Assembly (NCBI RefSeq): GCF_000023445.1
Contig: NC_012881.1
Coordinates: 687,501 to 751,500, forward strand
Source of the DNA: Maridesulfovibrio salexigens DSM 2638
Lineage (GTDB): Bacteria; Desulfobacterota; Desulfovibrionia; Desulfovibrionales; Desulfovibrionaceae
DNA length: 64,000 nt
Direction: 5' to 3'
Shown: in pieces, positions 1-8,132 of the stretch
Numbering within the stretch: the stretch's first letter is position 1
Layout: each line of letters begins with the position of its first letter
Made by a program: the position numbers and the translations under genes
The notes under the pieces: model-generated
Told to the model about the DNA's origin: nothing
The model's database searches: none
The model's input: only the letters and a program-made list of their open reading frames with translations

Positions 1-717
1 AACTTCAGCGATGTTGGTAAGAATGATGTATGATGCGCCGGCCATGTAGAAGACGATCATAATAGGTACGAGCATACCGGTAACTTTACCGATCTTCTTA
101 ATACCGCCGAGGATAACGGCAGCGGTCAGGATCATCAGCAGGCCGCCGGTGATGTAGGGAGAAACACCGTAAGTTGCTTCAACCGCATCAGCAACGGAGT
201 TTGACTGTACCATGTTACCGATACCGAAGGCGGCGATGGATGCGAAGATCGCGAAGAGAGTACCAAGCCAGGGCATGTTGAGGCCCTTGGAAATATAGTA
301 CATGGGACCACCGCTCATTTCGCCGTTTTCATCAACTTCTCTGTATTTAACAGCCAGAACAGCTTCAGCGTATTTGGTGGCCATGCCTACGAGACCGGTA
401 ATCCACATCCAGAAAAGAGCGCCCGGTCCACCGACTGCAACCGCGGTAGCAACACCTGCAATGTTACCGGTACCTACTGTTGCGGAAAGAGCGGTCATCA
501 GGGCCTGGAAGTGGGTGATGTCGCCGGGTTCATCTGTTTCTTCCTTGCGTTTGATAAGTGCAAGGTACAATGCGTAGAACAATTTGCTGAACTGAACGCC
601 GCGCAGTGCGAGGGTCAGCCAGAAGCCTGTACCGACCAGGAGAATCAGCATAGGCGGTCCCCATGCAAATGCGCCGATCTTACCTACAATAGCGTCCAGT
701 GAAGTCATGAAATCCAT
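1..717 (-). CDS. Sodium:alanine symporter family (AGCS) protein, C-terminus cut off by window
   Basis: Membrane symporter of the AGCS family, which imports alanine or glycine with Na+. No stop codon occurs before the window edge, so only the first 239 residues are present. The ATG at 717 follows an AAGGGAT ribosome site. The N-terminus ([20 protein letters not shown]) is followed by a hydrophobic segment, then family motifs: [20 protein letters not shown] near residues 70-90, and [13 protein letters not shown] near 145. Several hydrophobic spans are visible. Family assignment is firm; the exact substrate is inferred from the family. Confidence 0.9.
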   Translation of the reverse strand, partial: MDFMTSLDAIVGKIGAFAWGPPMLILLVGTGFWLTLALRGVQFSKLFYALYLALIKRKEETDEPGDITHFQALMTALSATVGTGNIAGVATAVAVGGPGALFWMWITGLVGMATKYAEAVLAVKYREVDENGEMSGGPMYYISKGLNMPWLGTLFAIFASIAAFGIGNMVQSNSVADAVEATYGVSPYITGGLLMILTAAVILGGIKKIGKVTGMLVPIMIVFYMAGASYIILTNIAEV

Positions 718-1318
718 AAATAATCCCTTGTTTTTTTTAGCACCAAATTTCTGCGAAGTAATAGCACAGGTTCGCAGAACTACCCCTTTGCAAAATAATA
801 TTCTGAACTACGTACATAAAGCAGAAGAAATGAGCAAGAAATTTATTGTGAATTTTAATTTGGCTCAAAATAATAACTGTTTTTAATGCAAAACGATAAA
901 GTGTTTATCTTCTTTTGATTGTTGTTTTTTGTTTTTTGTATTTAAAAACTACATTTCTGTAGTTTGTTGTTTTAATTTTATAGAACTTAGAAAACTTTCA
1001 AATTAGATAAAATAAAATACTGCATATTTCGTTTTGGTAAAAATATGGGTCGAATTTTGAGGAATATTTAAATTTATGAAATGTGTATGTTTTTGAATCT
1101 TCATTTTTGTCATAAAAGTGGTGTGAACCAAGGTGGGCGAAGACTGGTATGGCTATTGCTGATTAATGCAGGAAGTAATGAGTGGCGGTTGTTTTTAAGG
1201 TGTTTTGTGTTGAAATGTACGCAATTTTGCACAAAGCGGTAATTTGTTGCACTTTGCATGTGCAATTTGCATGAAAAGCACTTCGGAATTTGAGGCCGGA
1301 AGTGAGAGGGAGATAGGT
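718..1318. other. AT-rich intergenic region between divergent genes
   Basis: About 600 nt without a convincing gene. It should hold divergent promoters for the symporter and the TPR gene. It is strikingly AT-rich, with T runs around 920-945 and a small hairpin (AAACTACA/TGTAGTTT) at 946-965. Near the TPR gene there is a cluster of TTGCAC half-sites, listed separately. I could not assign a definite -35/-10 pair. Confidence 0.5.
1227..1265. promoter_or_regulatory. Cluster of TTGCAC half-sites upstream of the TPR gene
   Basis: TTGCACAAAG occurs at about 1227-1236. A dyad TTGCAC-N7-GTGCAA lies at 1247-1265. The half-site matches the repeated core upstream of the zraP-like genes (51.8 and 52.7 kb) and the palindrome at 55.1 kb, but the spacer differs. 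No sigma-54 promoter was found between this cluster and the gene start. A regulatory role is a guess. Confidence 0.3.
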
Positions 1319-1930
1319 TTGGGAAAGAAAAGAAAGGGGAGAAAATCCTCAACAAAGGGAACGCATTCTTCGGTCGGCAGTAAAAAGAATAGCAATATGG
1401 TCATTATTGTGATCGCGGCATTGGCTGTGGGGCTATTCTTCGGAGGAGTGTTTATGCCGGCGTTGAAAGATTCATCTACGCCTCATGTGGCAGGTGGAGC
1501 CGGAAGCGCAGCCGGATTCGAGCAGCAGATTGAAGAGACAAAAAAACTTTTGGAATCCCAGCCGGATTCCGTAAATCTGTGGACTAAGCTCGGTAACCTG
1601 TATTTTGATACAGATCAGTATGCCAAAGCTATTGATGCCTACAGTAAATCACTTGCTATAGAGCCAGATAACGCGCATGTGCTTACTGATCTTGGAGTTA
1701 TGTACCGCCGCAGCGGTAATCCGCAAAAGGCTGTCGAAAATTTTGATAAGGCCATTCTTGCTGCTCCGAAACATGAAACTGCGCGTTTAAATAAAGGCAT
1801 CGTTCTTTATTACGACCTTAAAGATAAGGCCGGTGCTATTCAGGCATGGAATGGATTAGTTCAGATGAATCCGGGGGCACGAACTCCCAACGGGAAGCTG
1901 GTCAAGGATATGATCAGGGATTTGTCTTGA
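1319..1930 (+). CDS. Membrane-anchored tetratricopeptide repeat protein
   Basis: A 203-residue protein with a very basic N-terminus (GKKRKGRKSS), one transmembrane helix at about residues 26-45 (VIIVIAALAVGLFFGG) and then three TPR units over roughly residues 85-190, for example LGNLYFDTDQYAKAIDAYSK. TPR domains are protein-protein scaffolds; here the domain would follow a single membrane anchor. I prefer the TTG start at 1319 because GGGAG lies 6 nt upstream. In-frame ATGs at 1244 and 1271 have no ribosome site and would add a low-complexity leader. Partner and exact role are unknown. It is monocistronic, with a terminator downstream. Confidence 0.8.
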   Translation: MGKKRKGRKSSTKGTHSSVGSKKNSNMVIIVIAALAVGLFFGGVFMPALKDSSTPHVAGGAGSAAGFEQQIEETKKLLESQPDSVNLWTKLGNLYFDTDQYAKAIDAYSKSLAIEPDNAHVLTDLGVMYRRSGNPQKAVENFDKAILAAPKHETARLNKGIVLYYDLKDKAGAIQAWNGLVQMNPGARTPNGKLVKDMIRDLS

Positions 1931-1965
1931 TATTTTGATATAGTATTTTGTGTTTTCAATGTATA

Positions 1966-2001
1966 AAAGCCGTACTGCATTAAATGTTGCAGTACGGCTT
2001 T
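1966..2001. terminator. Bidirectional intrinsic terminator
   Basis: A perfect 14-bp stem (AAAGCCGTACTGCA and its complement, 8-nt loop) sits between convergent genes, with A- and T-rich flanks on both sides. It can serve both the TPR gene and the arginase-family gene. Confidence 0.85.
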
Positions 2002-2016
2002 GTTGTTTTGTTAATT

Positions 2017-2856
2017 TTACTTAGTGGTAAATCCGGGAAGAGTCTTTTCAATGAGCAAAGCTGCTTTTTCTATCCCACTTTCGTTTCCGGGGTGGAATTC
2101 AGTTATCCCCAGTCCGCATATGTCCAGCCTGCTGTTCACTTCTTCGATTATTTTTAGGACGTTTCCGAAATTGAGTCCTGCCGGAGGAGCTGGTTTGCCA
2201 TGCCCGAAACCGAGAGGGTCGACTGCGTCCACATCAAGATGGATGTATACTTTACTGAATCCTGCTTCTTTGATTTGCTTTGCTAACCATGCCGGATCCC
2301 TGGTAAATTCTTCGGGTCCGAAAATAGTTATCTTGTTGCGCGTCATGAATTCCAGTTCCGGGGGATCAAAAGATCTGGTGCCGGCGAGGAATATCTGTTT
2401 GGAGCTCAGCGGATTGAACATTGCCTTGTTAATTTCCGGTCCTGCGCTGCCGAGAATGGCGGAAAGGGCCATCCCTTGAAAACGCCCGGATTTAGAAGTC
2501 TCCGGTGTGTTAAGGTCGGGATGGGCGTCAAACCAGATCAAGGCCATTTTGTCGCCATGTTTGCGGGACATCCATGAAACCGGACCGAGTTCTGTTCCGC
2601 AGTCCCCTCCAATCATCAGGACACGTTCCGGTTTAGCCTGCTCAATTATGGAAAGGACATTTTTCAGCTGCTGAACAATATCGCCCAGCCCTGCAATGGG
2701 TCCACCTGATTCAAGTTTTCTGAAAGGTTCGATTTCCACCGTAGTAACAGCAGGGAGGTCTGCTATACCTTCTGCCAGTGCATAAGCCCCCTTATGAAGT
2801 GCTTTATTATTTATTGATCCCTGCCATTGCGGGAAAACAAGAGTGAGATCTTTCAA
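2017..2856 (-). CDS. Arginase/agmatinase-family (ureohydrolase) protein
   Basis: A 279-residue ureohydrolase-fold protein. The family uses two Mn2+ ions to hydrolyse guanidino compounds such as arginine, agmatine or formiminoglutamate. Visible metal motifs are GGDCGTELG, WFDAHPDLN (the D-x-H-x-D motif) and HLDVDAVDP (the D-x-D-x-x-D motif). The first motif has Cys where classical arginases have the metal ligand His (GGDHS). Length is somewhat short for the family. It starts 1 nt after the stop of the upstream copper ATPase, so the two are probably co-transcribed, an unusual pairing. The substrate cannot be assigned from sequence. Confidence 0.85.
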   Translation of the reverse strand: MKDLTLVFPQWQGSINNKALHKGAYALAEGIADLPAVTTVEIEPFRKLESGGPIAGLGDIVQQLKNVLSIIEQAKPERVLMIGGDCGTELGPVSWMSRKHGDKMALIWFDAHPDLNTPETSKSGRFQGMALSAILGSAGPEINKAMFNPLSSKQIFLAGTRSFDPPELEFMTRNKITIFGPEEFTRDPAWLAKQIKEAGFSKVYIHLDVDAVDPLGFGHGKPAPPAGLNFGNVLKIIEEVNSRLDICGLGITEFHPGNESGIEKAALLIEKTLPGFTTK

Positions 2857-2857
2857 A

Positions 2858-5344
2858 TTAATCTTCCGGTTTAAAGAATTTAAGCCTTAAGGCATTGCTG
2901 ACCACAGTAACCGAGCTTAAGGACATGGCTGCAGCAGCAAACATGGGGGAAAGGGTCGGCCCACCGAAAATGTGGAGCAGTCCCGCTGCAACCGGAATCC
3001 CCAATACGTTAAAGGCAAAAGCCCAGAACAGGTTCTGCTTGATGTTGCGAACTGTTGCCCTGCTAAGTGAAAGGGCTGTGAGTACTCCGCTCAAATCGCC
3101 TTTCATCAGTACTACGTCACCAGATTCGATTGCAACATCAATTCCGGTTCCCATGGCGATGCCAAGGTCGGCAGAAGCAAGTGCCGGGGCATCATTGATG
3201 CCGTCCCCTATCATAGCCACTTTACGGCCAGCTTCTTTTTCATTATTGACGACTTCGGCTTTACGGTCAGGCATGACCTGAGCGATGACTTTGTCTATTC
3301 CTGCTTTGTCAGCAATGGCATGGGCCACTTTTTCATTATCCCCGGTAAGCATTACCGTCTGGACTCCAAGTGCGTGGAGCTTGCTTATGGTCTGGGGAGT
3401 TTCGTCCTTGATGCGATCTGCAATAGCCAGAATTCCGGCAAGCTTACCATTTTTAGCAATGTAAAGCGGGCTTTGACCGGAAGCAGCAAAGCGCAAAGCT
3501 GCTTCATTTGCAGCAATATTGTCCAGACCGCCGACAAAGTTTTGTTCAAGGAATTTGCGGTTTCCCAGCAGCATGGGCTGGCCTGCGGTTTCGGTATTGA
3601 TCCCCAACCCTGATACAGCCTGAAAAGCGGTAGTCTCAGGGAGAGGAGTGCCGATTTCTTCTGCTGCACGGACAACAGCTTTTGCCAGCGGGTGTTCGGA
3701 TTGCTTTTCCGCAGATCCGGCAAGCAGGAGCAGTTCCTGCTGGTTTTCCCCGTCCATAGTGAAGGTTTCAGCAACTTCGGGCTTACCGTAGGTCAGGGTT
3801 CCGGTTTTGTCGAAGATCATGGTTTCGATCTTTCCTGCGGTTTCAAGTGCTTCACCTGATTTAACCAGTACTCCCAATTGGGCTCCGCGTCCGGTACCGA
3901 CCATAATAGCGGTGGGGGTAGCCAGTCCCATTGCGCAGGGGCAGGCAATGACCATAACGCTGATAAAAATGCGCAGGGCAAAGGTGAAAGGTTCATCGCT
4001 GAAGAAGAACCAGCCTAAAGCTGCGGCAATACCGATGGCCATGACAGCAGGTACAAAATAAAAACTGACCGTATCCGCAAGACTGGAGATGGGAGCCTTG
4101 GAACCCTGTGCTTCCTGTACAAGACGGATGATGCGCGCAAGAACGGTGTTTTCGCCTACGTTGGTGACTTGTACTTTAAGCGCACCGCCTCCGGTGTTTA
4201 CTGTCCCTCCGGCTACATCGTCACCTGCACTTTTGGTTACAGGCATTGATTCTCCGGTAAGCATTGATTCATCAATATCTGAATGCCCTTCCGCAACCTT
4301 GCCGTCTGCCGCTACCCGGTCACCGGGGCGGATTAGTATCAGGTCGCCGGGACCGATTTCTTCTACCGGAGTGGGAATCTGCTCCCCGTTTTGCAGCAGG
4401 ATTGCCTGCGCCGGGGTCAGGTCCATGAGTTTTTCAATCGCATCTGAAGTTCGGGAGCGGGCGCGGGTTTCCTGAAATTTACCCAGCAGGATCAGGGCAA
4501 TAATTGTTGCAGCAGATTCATAATAAAGGTCCATTGCGCGAGCATGAGCATCTATGTCCATAGCGATCTCGATGGTATTCCACAGGGAGTAAATAACTGC
4601 CGCTGATGTTCCCACGGCAATCAGGGAATCCATATTGGGGGCGCGGCGTATCAGGTTTGGAAAGCCATGCAGGTAAAAGTTACGTCCGAACCAGAGTACC
4701 GGGGCGGTAAGAATAAGCTGGATCAGGGCGAAGCCAAGCGGAGAACTGTGCGGTTCAATGAAAGAGGGTAAAGGCATGCCGACCATGTGTCCCATAGTGA
4801 TAGTCAAAAGGGGTATGGTGAAGGCTAGGGCAGCGATGAGCCTGTTTTTCATTTCGCCAAGCTTGGCTTCGTTCTCGGCTTTTCTTTTTTCAAAATTATC
4901 TTTTGCATTGTGGGCGGACTGAATCTGGCCTGATTCAAATCCAGCATCAGCAATGAGCTGTCTGATTTGGCGCAATGAAATTACGGCGGGGTTGAAATTT
5001 AAGGTTGCACTTTCTGATGCAAGGCTGACCTGCGCACTGATTATTCCGTCGTTCGCATTGAGCACGCGTTCCAGTCTTGATGAGCAGGCGGAACAGGTCA
5101 TCCCCGAAATCGGCAGGGTGAGCTCGGTCCCTTCGATTTCCTCGGTTGCTTCGAATCCGGCCATTTCTACTGAAGCAATAATATCTGCTGCGGAAATCTG
5201 GTCCGGGTTATAATCAGCAGCTAATGATTCCGCTGCCAGATTGACTGTTGCACTGTTAACACCGTCCAAATTACCGATAACCCGTTCGAGCCGTGCAGAA
5301 CAGGCGGAACAGGTCATACCTTTGATTTCAAATGTGCTGTGCAT
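2858..5344 (-). CDS. copA: Copper-translocating P1B-type ATPase
   Basis: An 828-residue inner-membrane pump that exports Cu+ from the cytoplasm using ATP. Two N-terminal heavy-metal-associated domains carry GMTCSACSARLE and GMTCSACSSRLE (Cys at about 12/15 and 84/87). These are followed by the membrane metal site ACPCAMGLATP, the phosphorylation motif DKTGTLT, the SEHPLAKAV nucleotide-binding motif and the hinge GDGINDAPALA. The ATG at 5344 is chosen because AAGGAT lies about 7 nt upstream; the longer frame beginning at 5395 lacks this. It is followed 1 nt later by the arginase-family gene. I see no obvious CueR- or CopY-type operator in the short divergent region shared with pyrR. Confidence 0.95.
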   Translation of the reverse strand: MHSTFEIKGMTCSACSARLERVIGNLDGVNSATVNLAAESLAADYNPDQISAADIIASVEMAGFEATEEIEGTELTLPISGMTCSACSSRLERVLNANDGIISAQVSLASESATLNFNPAVISLRQIRQLIADAGFESGQIQSAHNAKDNFEKRKAENEAKLGEMKNRLIAALAFTIPLLTITMGHMVGMPLPSFIEPHSSPLGFALIQLILTAPVLWFGRNFYLHGFPNLIRRAPNMDSLIAVGTSAAVIYSLWNTIEIAMDIDAHARAMDLYYESAATIIALILLGKFQETRARSRTSDAIEKLMDLTPAQAILLQNGEQIPTPVEEIGPGDLILIRPGDRVAADGKVAEGHSDIDESMLTGESMPVTKSAGDDVAGGTVNTGGGALKVQVTNVGENTVLARIIRLVQEAQGSKAPISSLADTVSFYFVPAVMAIGIAAALGWFFFSDEPFTFALRIFISVMVIACPCAMGLATPTAIMVGTGRGAQLGVLVKSGEALETAGKIETMIFDKTGTLTYGKPEVAETFTMDGENQQELLLLAGSAEKQSEHPLAKAVVRAAEEIGTPLPETTAFQAVSGLGINTETAGQPMLLGNRKFLEQNFVGGLDNIAANEAALRFAASGQSPLYIAKNGKLAGILAIADRIKDETPQTISKLHALGVQTVMLTGDNEKVAHAIADKAGIDKVIAQVMPDRKAEVVNNEKEAGRKVAMIGDGINDAPALASADLGIAMGTGIDVAIESGDVVLMKGDLSGVLTALSLSRATVRNIKQNLFWAFAFNVLGIPVAAGLLHIFGGPTLSPMFAAAAMSLSSVTVVSNALRLKFFKPED

Positions 5345-5484
5345 AAACATATCCTTGTTAGCCGGAAAGCGGGGGATTGCATTGAGTGCATACATTACTT
5401 ATAGCTAGTTCCGGCAGGTTGTTTTAAAAAAGTGATTTGAACAGATTTGATATTAAGAATCAACTTCTTTTAAGATGGGATAAC

Positions 5485-6021
5485 ATGAAGGAACAGAAAA
5501 TTATACTCTCGGAAAAGGACATGGCCCGCACTCTGGATCGTCTTGCTTCAGAAATTACTGAACGCCGCGGTGACAGTGAAAATCTTGCTATTATCGGTAT
5601 TCAACGCCGTGGTGCCGATCTTGCGGAGCGCTTGAAGCGTATTCTGGATGAAAAGCTCGGTCGTAAGATTCCACTTGGTAAACTGGATATCAACCTTTAC
5701 CGCGATGACTGGACCAATTTGACCCGCCAGCCGTGTATTAACTGCACTGAAATTCCATTTGAAATTGAATCCGCATCTATCATTCTGGTGGATGACGTTC
5801 TCTTTTCCGGACGAACCGTGCGCGCCGCACTTGAGGCTGTGCTTGATTTCGGACGTCCGCGCCGTGTGGAACTGCTCGTACTGGTCGACCGCGGACACCG
5901 TGAACTTCCCATCCGCGCTGATTATGTGGGTAAGGAAGTTGTTACTTTTGAAGATCAGCACGTGAATGTTCTGGTTAAGGAACGCGATGACGAGGATAAG
6001 GTTGTCATCATTCGTTCCTAG
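5485..6021 (+). CDS. pyrR: PyrR bifunctional regulator / uracil phosphoribosyltransferase
   Basis: A 178-residue protein, the usual PyrR length. PyrR binds pyr mRNA and UMP or UTP to control pyrimidine genes, and also converts uracil and PRPP to UMP. The PRPP-binding loop VDDVLFSGRTVRAALEA is intact at about residues 99-115. The N-terminal MKEQKIILSEKDMARTLDRL and the GIQRRGADLAERL segment are also typical. The ATG at 5485 is preferred over an in-frame start 16 codons upstream, because the extension does not match the family. No pyr biosynthesis gene is adjacent, so any RNA target lies elsewhere. Confidence 0.92.
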   Translation: MKEQKIILSEKDMARTLDRLASEITERRGDSENLAIIGIQRRGADLAERLKRILDEKLGRKIPLGKLDINLYRDDWTNLTRQPCINCTEIPFEIESASIILVDDVLFSGRTVRAALEAVLDFGRPRRVELLVLVDRGHRELPIRADYVGKEVVTFEDQHVNVLVKERDDEDKVVIIRS

Positions 6022-6074
6022 TTTTATCTGTCTCAGCACGGAGCGTTTTGCGCCCGGAAGGTTTGATATTTTCT

Positions 6075-6629
6075 ATGCAAGAATGGAGTAATGAATTTTC
6101 AGAGGATTGCTCTGTTATCCTGATCGGTATGGCCGGAGCGGGTAAATCCACGCTTTCACCGCTTCTGGCTGAAAAGCTCGGTTGGGAGCATATGGATACC
6201 GACGCTGTAATCGAGAGTTACTACGGCCGTCCGTTACAGGATATTGTGGATCATCTCGGCGTGCCTGAATTCCGCAAAACTGAGGAATATATTGTTTCCG
6301 GTCTCGGCGTAATTCGCACGGTTGTTTCCACCGGGGGGAGTGTCATCTATGGCCCCAAGGCTATGGAAAGGCTGAAAAGCCTCGGTCCGGTTGTTTATCT
6401 TCGTATTTCAAGTGAGACCTGCCTTCAGCGGGTCGGTTGCGGAGCCAATCGCGGTCTTGCCATTGTTCCGGGACAGTCGCTGGAAAGCCTTTATGAGGAA
6501 AGGATTCCCCTTTACGAGGAATACGCAGATTTCGCTGTTGATACGGATCAGTGCTCCCCGGATGAGTGTGTTGAGCAGATCTGTAAGTGGCTTAAGTCAA
6601 AAGAAGCAAATAAAGTTAAGGATATATAA
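6075..6629 (+). CDS. Shikimate-kinase-like P-loop kinase (substrate uncertain)
   Basis: A roughly 184-residue small-molecule kinase of the shikimate kinase fold. The Walker A is GMAGAGKST (residues 18-26), followed by MDTD (D41/D43) and EFRKTE (R67), which match the Mg2+ and shikimate contacts. The usual third motif GGG is GGS here (87-89). The lid region reads RGLAIVPGQS instead of RPLL. The distal Arg in EERIPLYEEYADF is kept. These changes point to a substrate other than shikimate; homoserine is a candidate. The start is uncertain: a TTG at 6048 has GGAG 4 nt upstream, while the ATG at 6075 has GGAAGG about 13 nt upstream. The stop overlaps the next gene's ATG (TAATG). Confidence 0.8.
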   Translation: MQEWSNEFSEDCSVILIGMAGAGKSTLSPLLAEKLGWEHMDTDAVIESYYGRPLQDIVDHLGVPEFRKTEEYIVSGLGVIRTVVSTGGSVIYGPKAMERLKSLGPVVYLRISSETCLQRVGCGANRGLAIVPGQSLESLYEERIPLYEEYADFAVDTDQCSPDECVEQICKWLKSKEANKVKDI

Positions 6630-7225
6630 TGAAAAAAATGACCAGACAGGCCGTGTTCCGCAAGCTGGGTGCTCTGTATGAGCGGATGGCCTCTGTGTAT
6701 GCTGATACTTCCGCAAAGATCGGACTTTCCTGCGAAGGTTGTGAAGAGAACTGCTGTACCAGTTATTTCCAGCACCATACCTACGTGGAGTGGACCTATC
6801 TCTGGCAGGGACTCAATCAGCTTCCTGAAGACAAACGCAATGAATATATCCAGCGCTCAGAAGATTACGTGCGTAATGCCAAGGCCATGATGGAAAACGG
6901 TATGCGTCCCAAGATTATGTGTCCGCTTAATGATGACGGCCTCTGCGGTGTTTACAAGCATAGACTTATGATCTGTCGCATGCACGGTGTGGTGAACACA
7001 CTGCGTCAGCCCAATGGACGCCAGCTTTCTTTTCCCGGCTGTTTCAAGTGTCAGGATCTGACCAAGGAGATGGAAAACGTTCCTGTTGTGGATCGTACCC
7101 CTCTTTATAAAGAACTCGTGGGCCTTGAAATGGGTTTGCTCGGCAACAAGATCAGAACCTTGCCTAAAGTGGATCTGACTCTCGCTGAAATGATCGTAAT
7201 GGGACCGCCCAACCTGAATGGTTAA
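6629..7225 (+). CDS. YkgJ-type cysteine-cluster protein
   Basis: A 198-residue protein with a Cys pattern typical of the YkgJ (CxxCxxxCC) zinc/iron-chelating family: CEGCEENCC near residues 35-43, then MCPLNDDGLCGVY, MICRMHG and FPGCFKCQD. The cysteines probably bind Zn or an Fe-S cluster. In-vivo function of this family is largely unknown. It is translationally coupled to the kinase gene upstream. The C-terminal end overlaps the convergent WcbI-like gene by 4 nt. Confidence 0.8.
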   Translation: MKKMTRQAVFRKLGALYERMASVYADTSAKIGLSCEGCEENCCTSYFQHHTYVEWTYLWQGLNQLPEDKRNEYIQRSEDYVRNAKAMMENGMRPKIMCPLNDDGLCGVYKHRLMICRMHGVVNTLRQPNGRQLSFPGCFKCQDLTKEMENVPVVDRTPLYKELVGLEMGLLGNKIRTLPKVDLTLAEMIVMGPPNLNG

Positions 7226-8061
7226 TTCTTCTCCATCCTTGCGGTGGTCATGAGGAATCCTATGAAGTCGTCAATGTTGTTTTTACGGCATTTGATGTAC
7301 CGCGTGGCGTATTCTTCAAAAGTCAGCTCCGCTCCGTAAACATGGTAGCGGTGCTGAGGTCCGCCGAATTCGAGGCCGAGGAATTCTACCACTTGCGGAT
7401 GAATCGGTTGCTCAAAGTCGGCAAAAGGCGGCGGAAAATTCTGCAAATCCTGATTACTCAGCCGATTCATGCCCAATTCTTTCAGAATGGTATTTGCGAT
7501 CATGCATAACAGTTCTGCCCGTGGATGGTTGATGGTATTGAAAAGGGGCTTGTGCCTGTAATTTTCAATAATCCAGTCCACATATTTTACCGGAGTCCGG
7601 CTTTCCTTGATTCTTTCAGTGCTTATTGATTTATCCATGATTTCTTTTAAATCGTAGATGTTGGTCAGTCTGGTATTCATGAAAAGGTGCAGAATCTGAG
7701 ATTCACTGAGCTCTTTTTCAAGTAGGGAATCCAAGAATGTATCCCGGTAATCGAAGCCCGGTGCGCTGGACCATAAGGGCCAGTAGTGCAGGAAAAGCAT
7801 ACTTGGGAAAGCAATTGAGCTGGCTCCACTCTTGAGTTTGGAAATTATTTTTTCCGAAGCCAGATCCTTCCACGTTGTTCCAAGAAGAGGCTGGTAGAGG
7901 AACAGGTCGCATTCAGCAATGAGTTCCGCTGGTATGGATTCTCGGGTATAGTTGGTAAAGCGGTGGATTTTGTACTCAGAGCTGAATTCTTCATTCAGCA
8001 AGAGCAGTTCTTCCATTGGTTCGCCTTGGCAATTAGCATGTAAGATACAGATTTTCTTCAT
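7222..8061 (-). CDS. WcbI-like polysaccharide biosynthesis putative acetyltransferase
   Basis: A 279-residue protein. The N-terminus (ICILHANCQGEPMEELLL) resembles the WcbI family, whose members have an N-terminal small-residue/Cys nucleotide-binding loop and take part in capsule or polysaccharide decoration. Further matches are YQPLL and the FPSMLFLHYWP segment. The C-terminal third carries a histidine- and aromatic-rich section. No polysaccharide locus adjoins it, so the acceptor is unknown. It is convergent with the YkgJ-type gene. The family call is moderate and the function is inferred. Confidence 0.65.
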   Translation of the reverse strand: MKKICILHANCQGEPMEELLLLNEEFSSEYKIHRFTNYTRESIPAELIAECDLFLYQPLLGTTWKDLASEKIISKLKSGASSIAFPSMLFLHYWPLWSSAPGFDYRDTFLDSLLEKELSESQILHLFMNTRLTNIYDLKEIMDKSISTERIKESRTPVKYVDWIIENYRHKPLFNTINHPRAELLCMIANTILKELGMNRLSNQDLQNFPPPFADFEQPIHPQVVEFLGLEFGGPQHRYHVYGAELTFEEYATRYIKCRKNNIDDFIGFLMTTARMEKN

Positions 8062-8132
8062 TTCGAAAGAACTTTAGCACACCCGTTTATGGTTTCTCAA
8101 TACGGCAGTACCGTTAATATGAGGTTAAGGCA

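Noticed and set aside
1244-1318. Upstream ATG starts for the TPR gene
   Set aside because: The extra residues come from the TGCAC-rich region, no ribosome site precedes them, and a TTG with a good site exists at 1319.
8062-8132. Cobalamin riboswitch upstream of cobT
   Set aside because: Only 71 nt separate it from the divergent gene, too short for the element, and no B12-box is visible.
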